DNA from: Hippasteria phrygiana
Taxonomy: Eukaryota > Echinodermata > Asteroidea > Valvatida > Goniasteridae
Direction of reading: 5' to 3'
Length of the DNA stretch: 64,000 bases
NCBI GenBank assembly: GCA_037893225.1
Contig: JAZGUH010000446.1
Location: 349,725 to 413,724, forward strand
Shown here: positions 46,886-57,168 of the stretch, in pieces
Layout: each line of letters opens with the position of its first letter
How positions within the stretch are numbered: the first letter of the stretch is position 1
Program-made: the position numbers and the translations under genes
The notes under the pieces: generated by a model
What the model was told of the DNA's origin: nothing
Seen by the model: only the letters and a program-made list of their open reading frames with translations
Databases searched by the model: none

Positions 46886-47037
46886 ACACTGTTAAAACGC
46901 TGTTTAAAAAAGTTGTTTGAACAAGTTAAACAACCCCGGTTGTTCATGTGCCCTGCTTAAACAGGACACATGGTTGTTTTAGCAGGGCACTTAAACAACC
47001 CGAGTTGTTTAAAATGTTTGAACAGCGTTTTAAGTGT
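46886..47037. mobile_element. Foldback element with AACAACC arms
   Basis: ACACTGTTAAAACGCTGTTT on the left pairs with AACAGCGTTTTAAGTGT on the right. A second pair (CATGTGCCCTGC against GCAGGGCAC, and TTAAACAACCCCGGTTGTT) lies inside. It directly abuts the minisatellite. Confidence 0.6.
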
Positions 47038-47040
47038 ACA

Positions 47041-47120
47041 TGCAGCAGGATTTGAACCTGCGACCGGCGTTTAGTAAAAAACAAATTCCCACTTCGTATG
47101 AATAAAGCCACACCGGACTT
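47041..47120 (-). repeat. Possible tRNA-derived SINE end
   Basis: On the minus strand, GGTCGCAGGTTCAAATCCTG contains a good RNA polymerase III box B (GGTTCAAATCC). The rest does not fold as a tRNA, so a SINE fragment is more likely than a tRNA gene. Confidence 0.4.
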
Positions 47121-47989
47121 ACTGAAAGTTACACCCGATCCTTATTGGATAGCCGCATGCACACACAGGATACATAACAACCTTTTGTATGAGTGTAGCT
47201 CGTACCGGTATGTTATCTTCCTCTAATTTTCGATTATGCACAACTTTTCACTATAAATAATAACTACTATTTCTCTATCTGAATAACATGGAGACTTCTA
47301 CGGCGCACACCTATTTCTTTGAAGGCACACGATAGGCCTTAAGGCTTAATCTCAGTCAATGCGCTTCAATGTATTGATAATTAACTGCACTCAGTATAAC
47401 TGTACCGTGTCTTGGGGCAAACCATCAAATTTAGCAAGGATTAAATTAATGTAGAGATCTTTGAAAGCCACCAATAACTCCCAAGTCAACGATTTGCCAT
47501 TCATAATCACATTCATATAAATTCATAAACACTGAATTTAATTACCACTATGTCTCATATACATTAACTATGGTTTTGTTTTTCAACATTATTAGTTTAA
47601 AATCGGTTTATGATCCATATACTCAGTCTTTATAATGAAATATGCACTTTTAAATTCTAACTATATTAAAAACGGCCTGATAATTCTCCATAAATATCAA
47701 TCTTCGTTACAAATGTACAATGGTTGTCTCAAAGGCGGGATCCACGCGCAAGACGCCGGGTTCTTAATTTGTTTATCATATTACACCCTATAGGTTTAAA
47801 AAAAAGTCGCTTACAGTTGAAATTGACAGTACCAAAAAATAACTAAAAACACGCCTAATTGGCGTATGGCACTCATCAGTTGCGTATGGGTGATTAAAAG
47901 AATGAATCGGTGCCAACTCGCAGGGTTTTGGTTGGGTGTTTCCCAATCAACTGTAACGTGACGTGAGTTTCGAAATGGAGCCATAAGGT

Positions 47990-48770
47990 TTTAGTTAGTT
48001 CCGTTTTGTTCCTCTAAAAAGGAAAACCAATATTTCCAAGGTTTTGTCTGGTCCATCCACTTGATTCGTCGAAAAAGCCCGAGTCTGTCGGGAGTGGTTT
48101 GAGCTCTTTATGTTGATTTCATAGTTTGGCTCGTACCAAATTTTCCCAGTTGTTGTGGGCTTTATTTCTAAAGGCAACGAAAGAGCTTTTGGAAAGTATT
48201 TCCGAGAGTGGTTTATTGCCTGGGATTAGGTGCCAGTCTTTTTTGTTGCTTTGTTCAGGTCGCGGTGGTTTATGTCTGGGTCGTATGTGGCAATGAAGAG
48301 GAGAGGAGTTTGTTTTGATTCTGTTTCATCCTCGGTTTTGTGTATTGATTTGTTTCTATCGGCATGTGAAACTTTGCTGTGGTTGTTTCGATTTTAGTTG
48401 GGTTGTTTCCCCTGGTTGTCAGTTTCTCTGAGTATATCTTGACTTTGATTTTGGAATTCACCCTCCTCGTTGGTAGCGTAATGATGGTGTGTTTCTCCGA
48501 ATATGAACGCTTTAATGATGTGGGGTTGGTGGAATGTTTTTGAGGTTTTGAAAGTTTGTTTTTTGTAGACTTTTGTCTAGGATACCTGTTTATCGGAAAC
48601 GATCTCCTTTAATGATGGTTATGTCAAGGTAGTTCGTTGGTGATTCAGAAGCCTTGTATGTAAACTTTAGGGTGGGGTGCATCTTAATCACATTAACAGT
48701 TTTGTGATGGCGTTCTGGAAATCTTCCAGAGTCCCGTTGTAGATGACCAGCGAGTTTGCCCTCACTGCAA
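47990..48770 (-). pseudogene. Penelope-like reverse transcriptase remnant
   Basis: On the minus strand, several frames spell pieces of one retroelement protein in order: SLVIYNGTLEDFQNAITKLL, then HPTLKFTYKASESPTNYLDI, then an EFQNQSQDILRETDNQG piece, then FIATYDPDINHRDLN, KDWHLIPGNKPLSEILSKSS and FVAFRNKAHNNWENLVRAKL. The order and wording (HP-KFT, NYLDITI, TYDPDINHRDL, WHL, LSEIL, VAFRN, NLVRAKL) fit the C-terminal part of Penelope-like reverse transcriptases. Several frameshifts and stops make it a dead fragment. The endonuclease end was not recognised. Confidence 0.6.
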
Positions 48771-48799
48771 TTTAGAGGTTGAATCTGAGATCCATTTTT

Positions 48800-49240
48800 A
48801 AATTAATCGTCCATTATACAGTGCTCTTAGGGAACAAATGTTTAATTTTGTAAGTGGGAAAAAATGCACACTCAGTTGCTTACAAACAATCAAAAATATA
48901 TATATCTTATGAGTTCAACAGATGAATCTATTATTAATTGTGTTGCCAAATTTGTCTTTATGGACTTAAGAGAAAATCATAATGTCTGACTGCTCTGCTG
49001 ACCTTGTTTTCTCCTGCCAATGTACATTTAAATATCTAGATTTAAAATGTTAAAGTGACCCTCCCCGAGGTTAAGGGGCGTGTTCCAAGTTGGAATCAAA
49101 ATACATGAAATGAAAAAAATATATATTATCTCTGTAGCGCCACCATGTTAGGTTTATTCCGCTTTTTGTATTATTTTTTTCGAAGTCATGTTGGGTGACA
49201 AACCACAATTCCCATATTATTTCCTTTTACATCCCTCTTT
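48800..49240. other. Intergenic DNA, nothing recognised
   Basis: A/T-rich sequence without a convincing exon, RNA gene or transposon end. Confidence 0.4.
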
Positions 49241-49243
49241 ACA

Positions 49244-49336
49244 CCAGTCCGGTTCCCTGACCTGACAATTACGCCTACGTTAATAAAATGTAGGGTCAGG
49301 TAAGTGTCAGGTCGGGGATACCGGGAATCAGACTAC
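49244..49336. mobile_element. TAGTCTGGTTCCCTGAC element, dispersed relative
   Basis: It begins CCAGTCCGGTTCCCTGACCT and ends CAGGTCGGGGATACCGGGAA then TCAGACTAC. The interior differs from the intronic copies. It lies outside the gene array, which supports a mobile family. Confidence 0.45.
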
Positions 49337-49535
49337 CATTACACTCATTTTGCGCGACGGTCCGTCGGCAAATTTCACGATGGCACCCCCCCCCCCCCCC
49401 CCCCCCCCCCCAACCTTCAAAATGGTCTAGCGACGCCTGTGTTCTGGCCCTCCATCACGTTCCTCACAATCCTCATGCGTGTGACCACCTACAAAATCAA
49501 CATGAAATACTTGAATTCAGTCCCAGTACGGTTCA

Positions 49536-49700
49536 ATCCAGCGGCGTAGCCAGGGCTCTCTACAGGGGCTAGATGCTACAGTGCGAATGGGTGGGTGGGG
49601 TGGGTGGATTGGTTGGCTGGGTGGACAGTTTACTCAAGTGTACATGTTTCCACGCCCCACGTGTATCACTGATGCGCATGCGTCTAATGTGCGTCTAATC
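49536..49700 (+). mobile_element. hAT-like end fragment
   Basis: CCAGCGGCGTAGCCAGGG is a typical hAT-type terminal sequence, related to the ends at 570-716. The partner end was not located with confidence, so only one end is claimed. Confidence 0.35.
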
Positions 49701-49924
49701 TGCATATTAGATCACGCCCCCATTGCATTGCAAAATTCGCGGTTGTACGGTTCGTGGACCACCAGTGAAGTTTTATTAACGCGCATACCCGCCGTGGGCT
49801 GTACCACTTCCCACAGTACGGTTTACACCAAAGATCGTATAGCGCCGCGTAGCGGCGATGGCCAAAGTCCAAAATGTTAATTTTGAGTAAACACAATTCA
49901 ATAGAGTAGCCAAGTCGGACGTCA

Positions 49925-50091
49925 GTTTCCTTCCTCCATGGTTGGCGCAACTGGCTCCAAACAAATGGAGATTTCGACTGTTCCTTTGTTAATACTACAG
50001 CCAGTCATGCAAACACATTGACACAAAATACAAGTATTCCGGTTCCAAACCTTGCATTGACGTCATCACTTCGGTACTCTATAAAGGCGCA
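49925..50091 (-). repeat. Dispersed repeat, copy A (uninserted)
   Basis: Reversed, this reads GAGTACCGAAGTGATGACGT, then GTTTGGAACCG, GTGTTTGCATGACTGGCTGT, AGTATTAACAAAGGAACAGT and GGAGCCAGTTG. The same order appears on the plus strand at 56,697-57,035. Here the TTAA (49,989-49,992) is empty. Confidence 0.6.
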
Positions 50092-50281
50092 GGGCAGGGG
50101 CGGATCTAGGTTTTAACTAAGGGGGGGGGGGGGGGGGGGGTTTACCTGAGGTGATTGGCCTACACACCCCAGCGTTCCGAATTTTCGACACCGACTGGTT
50201 ATTTTTTATTTTTTCTCAGCCCATGGGGGGGGGGGGGGGGGGGGTTTAAACCCCCAAAACCCCCCGTAGATCCGCCACTGC
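50092..50281. mobile_element. hAT-like element with G-rich interior
   Basis: The left end is CAGGGGCGGATCTAGG, and the right end read in reverse is CAGTGGCGGATCTACGGGG. GCAGGG occurs on both sides. The interior is mostly G tracts. A single related end (GGGCGGATCGGGGGG) occurs at 50,468. Confidence 0.5.
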
Positions 50282-50689
50282 AGGGTGAATGTCAATGTCT
50301 GACAAATGATATCAGCCACGTATCGTATTTCCTTTTTGAACCTCTATCCTTTTTATCATCCTACGATTTATCACGCCCAGCAATATTTTAAAATAAATAC
50401 CGACAACTCGGGGGTATGTTACGAAAGGGGCTAAAGGGGCTCACTATTTTAAATATTCATGTTCAAGGGCGGATCGGGGGGGGGGGGGGGGGAGGGATTA
50501 GGACATGCCCCCGCAACCCCACCCCCAAAACCATCCCAATTTTATTTTCTACTTTTTTGTATCAGTACATGTTAGTTATAATTGAAAACGCCATCGACTA
50601 TTGCGTACACCGCCATGTACAGTTCAAACATATGCCACTGGCAATAAGTAGCACAGGAGATATATTTCTCGACTCTCAATAAAAACAAC

Positions 50690-51650
50690 CAAAAAAGGCA
50701 TCCAATGAAAATGGCTACCACAGCCAAGGCCATTCAAGTTAACATCACACTTCCTTTATTATTTCAAATATACAAATTAATACCACTCTTAAGCATAAAT
50801 CTCAGATAAATACTTCAAACACTTTTAAAGCTAAAGGACTGAACCAAAGAAACGGCATTGTTCGATGGAGTGGGACATATCACCTTCTGTTACGTAAAGT
50901 TTAACAGTAAAGTGACACTGAAACACTAATAAATCCAAAGAATATAAAAAAGGTACCAAGGTATCCAAGTTCTATAATTATCCTCAACGACAGTCCGAGC
51001 ATACAGACCAGGAAAGAATGTCGAGTTCTTCCATTCCTTCTCCTGTAAACTTCCATTGATGAAACAATACAATAAATGCATTCTCGTCAACTCTGGGACA
51101 ATGGCCTTTATTGCTTTCAGATGAATGACATGTTAATACATTAATATGGAAACCACCACACCTTTGGGGGCATAAAAAAATGCGTCAAAACAGGTAAAGA
51201 TTCATCCCCATACCCCTTTTTTAAGAAGGTCTGGGGATTTTGGATAGGGAGGTATTTTTATAATTCTTGAGGGAACAGACTAAATTATTTGTTTCAACTT
51301 AACACCCATTAAACCCCCCCCACCCCCCCCCCCCCCCAAGAAAAAACCATAGAATTTCAAACTTTTTGTAGGGCACTTTGTTAATTGTGGGGGTTGAAAA
51401 AAGCTTTAGGAAAATTGCTGAAGTACATACAATGTAGTTCATTTAAAATCTTGAGGAGTGCAGAGGTTTTGACAGAGTACTCGGGGATTGTAAGCTTTTT
51501 TTTGTTTATGGGAAAACCCCTGGGAGGTTGGCGAGGAAGGGGGTTCCATATGGGCACTCTAAAACATTCCCTTTTAGAAATCGATGGCATTCCACTTGTT
51601 GCCACAGCAACCATCTCTGTTGCTATGGTGATGTTACTATCCTGTTGGCA
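50690..51650. other. Probable 3' untranslated and flanking DNA of the minus-strand gene
   Basis: No open frame of note. On the minus strand, AATAAA motifs occur near 51,110 and 50,757. Long C and G runs are present (51,306-51,338). Confidence 0.4.
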
Positions 51651-51655
51651 TCTCT

Positions 51656-51748
51656 TCAGTACCACTGTGCTCGTAGGAGCAGGTTGTACCTTTCCAGAAC
51701 GTCTCCCTTCAGATTGATGATGACACTTGCTTCAATAACCATATTAGG
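51656..51748 (-). CDS. Terminal exon of an unrecognised minus-strand gene
   Basis: A very good acceptor (TTTTTAATTCTTTTCCAG) precedes 30 codons and a TGA stop. It begins PNMVIEASVIINLKG and ends RYNLLLRAQWY. The pattern VIINLKGDVLERYNLLLRA suits a beta-strand repeat. It is in phase 0, so it can follow the exon at 53488-53549 directly. The family is not recognised with confidence. On the minus strand an AATAAA (around 51,110 in the window) could serve as its poly(A) signal. Confidence 0.5.
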   Translation of the reverse strand, partial: PNMVIEASVIINLKGDVLERYNLLLRAQWY

Positions 51749-52987
51749 CTGGAAAAGAATTAAAAAACAAACAAACATATGGCCGAAATTAGTAAAACAA
51801 TGTATGTTTTAGGACAATTCTTTGACTTCATTTCTTTTATTAATTTTAGCCCGGGTAATGATCTGTATTGGTACTGTGGGCTTATTGTTTTTTTGTTTTT
51901 TTGACGGCAACCAAGTTTTGAGAAATTGTTTTTATAAAATATAAACATAAAAGTATTGCTTGAAATAAATATAAAAAAAAGGTTTCATTCTCAAACTTGT
52001 TTAATGCTGTAAACACATTGGAGGAAGTTCTTTCTACTTCATGAACACGCTTAGTAAAAATATTGCTTAACAAGTTACTTGCTTATCAAAATATTGGTGG
52101 AGAACCTGCACAAAGCAATATATATGTAATGACATTGTGGCTGGTAACCCTATTGTTGCTTAGGTCACTTTGCCAGCACCGAAAATGTTCACTGTCGTCA
52201 TTTGTGGGTGAACTACGCCCCCTAGGAAAATGCAATGCAATTTTGCACGATAGTTTTCATTTTCTTAGATTCTGCACATATAACTAAATATCCATTATCC
52301 CACTCCTGGCAGTTTTCTCGGGCAACCAATTTTATTGGACAATATTTTATATATTTCCATTGATTCTACCACAATAGGTCAATTTGAATTATACAGTAGC
52401 TCAACTTCAATTAGTTGCCGGGTCGTCATTTGAAACTCCGTTGTGACCCTTGGGCGGTGTCCAGGTATGTTGACTGGGCGTGTCATGCCAGCCTCCACCA
52501 TCCAACGCTGGGCGTCCACCGAGTAACCCCCTTGGGTGTCACCATGTCAGGTTGTCAAAGAAGAATTCACCGCTCTGTACAGGGTTGGGAGGAGTAAGTG
52601 AGAGTCGAAGATTGAAACAGAGCTTAATCAAGGATTTAAAAACTGAAACAAGATCATGATGATAACTCCGGACAGTAACTGCCCCGTTTTGTGACTGTAG
52701 ACTGAAAAATGTATTGAATAATGGCACCGCTACTGCAAAAATGAAGAGTAATACAAAAATTATCACTGAAATCATAAAAAAAAATCGACCAAAAGTGTCC
52801 CGAAAAACAAAATGTCCACCCCTCCCCAGGTCGAAGGTTTTTGTTTGTATTTATTATAATTTTTTTTGGGGGGGGGGGGGGGATTTGGAACTCTTTACAA
52901 TCCGAAAATTTGACAATATCAATGCACTTGTAATTATTGAACAAAACCCAACATACATTATTTGGGGGAGGGACAGACCTTTTATTT

Positions 52988-52988
<1 letters not shown>

Positions 52989-53032
<44 letters not shown>
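52989..53032 (+). repeat. Long G homopolymer
   Basis: About 44 consecutive G, the longest in the window, inside an intron of the minus-strand gene. A second run of about 17 G lies at 52,866. Confidence 0.9.
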
Positions 53033-53033
<1 letters not shown>

Positions 53034-53487
53034 AGTAGGATAGGCTTCCGCCCTTGTACAACCAACTCACATTCTCTTTATTTCTGAAAACTATTCACAA
53101 ACAAAGCTAAAGGAACTGTTGCAGGGAACAAAAAAACCAGCCTGTATCAAACCTCTTCTTCTTCTGGCTACGGCCATTTGTGCGTATGCATCCCACTTGA
53201 AGCTGTCTTGTCACAGCGACTATGTCATCCTCCTTTCTCAGGGCTCAGGAATGACAGGAGCATCGGGATTGCCGGGGCACAGCTTTGGATCTAAGAAGGA
53301 AAAGCAAACACCTAGTGTTGCCATGGTGCTCATTTCTCGCCTTTCACCTCTACGACCCAGGTTCCGAATCCCACCGGAGGGGCCCACATGTGGACTCGGG
53401 TTTTTCAGTCCCTGCATGATTCAGTGGTTTTGTCCCGGAATATCATTTCAAGGATCTTCCTCATCTAAAATTGTGTTTCCTCATTAC

Positions 53488-53549
53488 TTCTTCCCACTGG
53501 GTTTCTTCATCAGCTTTTGAGTTAGAGTCAAGGGACACTTTAGGAATTC
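53488..53549 (-). CDS. Internal exon of the unrecognised minus-strand gene
   Basis: Acceptor TTTCTGGTAATGAAATACAG and donor GAA/GTAATG bound 62 bases that read IPKVSLDSNSKADEETQWEE after two bases of a split codon. It ends in phase 0, which matches the terminal exon at 51656-51748. Charged, spacer-like sequence. Confidence 0.4.
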
Positions 53550-53826
53550 CTGTATTTCATTACCAGAAAGAATCAAATATTGAAATCTAGATTTAATGAT
53601 TATACAATACGACAGAAGGGACAGAGAGGGTATAACGGGGTCCTGGTATGGATACAAAATCTCAAATTGGCAGAAGGTGCAAGAAACCGACCCGCTATCA
53701 ATGTGATGAGAGCAACACGAACTTGCCTTGCGTGCACGTCGAGAGTATGGTTTCAAACCTTTTAAGATCAATTTCTAAACGACTGTCACAAATGAAAAAT
53801 GACAGAGTAACCCTAACCTACCTCAA

Positions 53827-54010
53827 TTCTCCAAAATCCTCCTTGCAGTTTTGGAGGATTGAGGATTGGAATGGTGTTTAGAGAACAGGAGGATTTTGGA
53901 GGATTGAGGGTGAAGTGATTGAAGCACAGGAGGATTTTGGAGATTGAGGATGGAAAAGCATTATTTTGGGGGCACGGCAATCGGCAGGATTTTGGAGGAC
54001 TGAGGATTGG
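53827..54010 (+). repeat. GGAGGATTTTGGAGGATTGA repeat
   Basis: About six imperfect units of GGAGGATTTTGGAGGATTGAGG, starting with one inverted unit (CTCCAAAATCCTCC), so the first part can fold into a hairpin. Confidence 0.7.
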
Positions 54011-54146
54011 TCATAGCAAAATGGTCTCAGGGGTTCGGGTTAAATGGTAAACCTTCTTCCTCCCAGTCTGTGACCATGAACAACAGCCAGCTCTCCACCG
54101 ACGGTGTCAATCTCGTCCCCACCAAGGAGGTACAATGATCTTAGAC

Positions 54147-54275
54147 GCGAGCAGCTCCTTTAAGATGGATAACGTGTGCCTCATGCTTGCCATACAGCCT
54201 CAACATGAGCCCATCCGGAGACCACTCGGAGGGGTGGTCCGGGACGGAAGAAGACGGTTATCTCTTTCTGGCTAC
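54147..54275 (-). CDS. Exon with ASH-like beta-strand motif, apparent frameshift
   Basis: A strong acceptor (CTGTTTTATTTTTACACAG) opens SQKEITVFFRPG in one frame. After a CCCGGACC tract, a second frame carries SEWSPDGLMLRLYGKHEA and HVIHLKGAAR. The order (EITVFFRP, WSPDGLMLRLYG, VIHLKG) resembles the second half of an ASH/MSP-type domain. A single extra G at CCCGG would explain the break: a sequencing or assembly error, a real mutation, or a misread intron. The donor is not clear. Confidence 0.4.
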
Positions 54276-55409
54276 CTGTGTAAAAATAAAACAGGCAAAC
54301 CATGTAAACAAGCACTGCAGTAGACTTCGCTTACGAACACTGCTATGGGCCTCCGTGCGCCGTCGAATGAGGGCGCTGTCCCACATAGCTACCGCACTCC
54401 GTGGGCAAGTACGTCGCTGGTATCCGCACCGCAACTCCTCGTTCTATTTGATACTCGTATACCAGTGGGATTGCTTTGTCTGTTTGCCCGACTCTCGATA
54501 ATTAAGTTTCCAATAAGAATATCACAGCGGGAATACCAGACACTTAACTGCAGTCAGGTAGGATGGCGTCGATATTGACCCCCCCCCCCCCCCAACTCGC
54601 CTATCCTTCCGCTGAGGGGTAGTTGTGCACGGAGCTCATACCAAACATTTGGATACAAACGACATCCTCTTTGGCTCTGAACTGTTGTATTCCATACATA
54701 CCATCAATTCACTATAACAAACGACACTACAAGGTGAACAGTTTTTCTGGATCACACGGTGTTTGTTTATAGTGACATTCTACTCAATTCATTCCCTACT
54801 TTCTGTGGCAGCAACATGATTGTGCACAAAACATATGCCGCACTCATATCTCATAAAAAGCTGTACAAATCCGTCCTTCGTCAGTGGTACTTTGTAGGAA
54901 ACCAATCTTTTACTATGTATTCATAAATAACCTGACCTCAATACGTCCCTGGATTAGAAGCCAGTTGCAGCCATCTTACCGTGCCAAACTCAAACAATTA
55001 CACTTGACAACCTTGTCCCCGTTGTTTACTTACAATCCTTATTTCATCCTCTTATCAATAGTACTCATTAATTAATTTGTACTATAGTCACGGTTACATG
55101 GCTTCTGTTGTCATACAGCTGAAAAATAGATGCATTGCGATTCCAGTTATCGATATATGTCCCAGTTTGTACCTGGCTGCAAAGTGCCCTCGCACGGCAC
55201 GCAGTCGAACACGCCTAATGCCGCTGAGGTTGGCTTATTCCCCACCACCTTAGCGTCTGCGCATCGCTGCGGAGAAGAGCGGCAGACCCCTGTTGGTTGG
55301 CGAGCTTCTGGAAGGAGAGACTAGCAAGCCGGATGTGTAACTACTACGGCTAGGGGCGACACATTTTCCCAGGGGGCTGTACCAAGAGAAAAATTAAGAT
55401 TAAGTTGAA

Positions 55410-55740
55410 ATCATAGTATGTTTGAAACATAAACAATTCTCAAGTAAACAAAGAAACTGCACGAGCGGGATTCGAACCTGCGACCTCCAGGATACCGTAC
55501 CGCGCGCCTATACCAACTGGAGCTATCTTGCCCTATGTTGGCGGGTCTCCCAAATTGTTAGTATCATTTGTTCGAGTGGGCGCCAGTCAGAGTCATAAAC
55601 CCAGGAATGCCGTACAGCCAGGGATCACATACACCCAATTTTACGATACAGCAACATTGTGGGGATCACTCACTGAGGATACGACTTTTTTTTTACTTTA
55701 TATTCGTCAAACAATCCACAGGGAAACTGACTAGGTAAAA
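55410..55740 (-). repeat. tRNA-derived SINE
   Basis: On the minus strand, AGATAGCTCCAGTTGGTATA (box A region) and GGTCGCAGGTTCGAATCCCG (box B) are spaced as in a tRNA gene. The acceptor stem pairs imperfectly and the anticodon arm is poor, so it is a SINE head rather than a working tRNA. The body continues at least to TCAAACAATCCACAGGGAAA, at 55,708. Confidence 0.6.
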
Positions 55741-55812
55741 TTTGAATACATTTCAAAGTGAACAAAGAAACTGGCACGAGCGGGATTCGAACCTCGCGAT
55801 TCCCATAAAACA
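55741..55812 (-). repeat. Truncated tRNA-SINE copy
   Basis: TTTGAATACATTTCAAAGTG, then GAACAAAGAAACTGGCACGA, then GCGGGATTCGAACCTCGCGA. It has the same box B and tail as the copy at 55,410-55,740, cut short after box B. Confidence 0.55.
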
Positions 55813-56696
55813 AAACAAATTAGCTGAAGACATAAAAATGCCTGTGTATGCAATATGTTTACATTTGTACATGTACTGTATTACGTTCGAGGGACAAGAG
55901 GAGAAAGAAAATACCAAGGAATTTTTTTTTTGGCCTCCGGGAGTCGGTCTTTTGTTAAAATCGGTCCCTCGGATGTAAAAATGTGCCGGGTCTAGGGAGT
56001 TTTTTTTAAAGTAAAGGAACAATAGGAACACAAAGCATTGTCCTCAGTAGATATAGGAAAACACGGGGGTGTGTACGTGCACTGTATATATCCTCGAGGA
56101 CAAGAGAAGAAAGGAAACACAAAGAAACCTTTCAGTCCTCGAACGTAGAGCCTTTTGTTTGAAATCGTCCTCGAACGTAAGGATACTGGTCTTAGTCTAA
56201 TGGGGGTTGGTTATATTAAAAGGAACAATAGGAAACACAAAGCATTGTCCATCGGAACTATTGGGGAAGTACGACGGTGGTGTGTTACGCGTGCAACTTT
56301 CTGGAGAGTTATTACTGTATCTCGTGGAGACATGAACACAATGGGAACAAAGGGACTGAATAGGTCTCCACTAAGGGGGGGGGCAACTCTATGGGTTAGG
56401 TTGTCTCCACAAGGAATTTTGTGTACAAAGTCTATGGGGGGTTTGCTTAAGTACAGGACAAAGGGAGAACAATGCCTATGACTCCACAGGGATGCAAAAA
56501 TTGCAGATATGTGCAACCATTCTGTGAATAGGGGTGGGAAAGAAAGGGAAATATATAAGTGTCGCATACGTGTATGCTACATAATGAACACAATTTCTCC
56601 AAACAAAATTAGAGGTAGTTTTATGGGTCGATTCCTACTCCCCTTCCGTTTCTTTCCAAAATTTGCTACTATTGAGACAAAGCCAAACTCCTGTAT

Positions 56697-57035
56697 AGAG
56701 TACCGAAGTGATGACGTCAATGGCAATGTTTGGAACCGAGAATACTTTTGTTCTTTTGTGTCCATGTGTTTGCATGACTGGCTGTTAACCCCTTGCGTAC
56801 GGATGATGCATATGGCGCAAAAAAAACAGTGGCACCAGGACGGATGACGCCATTTGCCGCTATTTGTGCAGTTTCAATGCATTGTTGGATTATTGTGTAA
56901 GGTTACGCTTGACTGCACAGCCCGCCCGGCACCCCACATACGTAACCGTACTTCAAGGGGTTAACGAAGGAACAGTCAAAATCTACATTTGTTGGAGCCA
57001 GTTGTCGTGCCAACTGACCATCAGAGCTTCAGTAC
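56697..57035 (+). repeat. Dispersed repeat, copy B (carrying a TTAA element)
   Basis: GAGTACCGAAGTGATGACGT through GCATGACTGGCTG, then the 172-bp insertion, then CGAAGGAACAGT and GGAGCCAGTTG. It lies in inverted orientation relative to 49,925-50,091. Confidence 0.6.
56789..56960. mobile_element. TTAA-flanked 172-bp inverted-repeat element
   Basis: TTAA occurs on both sides (56785-56788, 56961-56964). The left end is CCCCTTGCGTACGG and the reverse of the right end is CCCCTTGAAGTACGG. The empty site exists in copy A of the host repeat (49,989-49,992). This fits a piggyBac-type non-autonomous element. Confidence 0.65.
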
Positions 57036-57085
57036 ATGGTTTTCATAATCTCTTTCTGCCCTGTAGCCACTTCAATGAGACATAC

Positions 57086-57168
57086 CTTGAACGCTCTGAG
57101 TTCTCTCTTCTCCAGCAGAACGTAGCCCAGATCGAGTTTGGGTTCCTTCAGCGAAACGGTTGACGATG
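57086..57168 (-). CDS. Exon with ASH-like beta-strand motif
   Basis: The frame STVSLKEPKLDLGYVLLEKR, then ELRAFK, runs up to a consensus donor AAG/GTATGT. The pattern V-L-P-LDLG-VLL-K looks like the start of an ASH-type domain (position, then an L-x-F/L-G strand). The 5' edge is unclear: a TTAACCCCTTG-type repeat lies at 57,171 and no good acceptor is visible. It lies on the same strand as the neighbouring exons. Confidence 0.4.

Noticed and set aside
46538..46960. Open frames rich in NKQTPQQT or VCLLGCLF
   Set aside because: They are products of the AAACAAACACCCC repeat on both strands, not genes.
51598..51625. RFX-type X-box (GTTGCCACAGCAAC)
   Set aside because: One mismatch to the usual motif and placed just 3' of a gene's stop codon. 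Chance is likely.
52654..53070. Proline-run protein on the minus strand
   Set aside because: It is the translation of a long G homopolymer.
53274..53330. Another exon of the minus-strand gene (DPKLCPGNPDAPVIPEP)
   Set aside because: The acceptor is good, but the reading frame ends at once and no phase-compatible neighbour was found. It was left out of the gene model.
55455..55530. A tRNA gene on the minus strand
   Set aside because: Boxes A and B are present, but the acceptor stem has a mismatch and the anticodon arm is poor. Truncated copies nearby show it is a SINE family.
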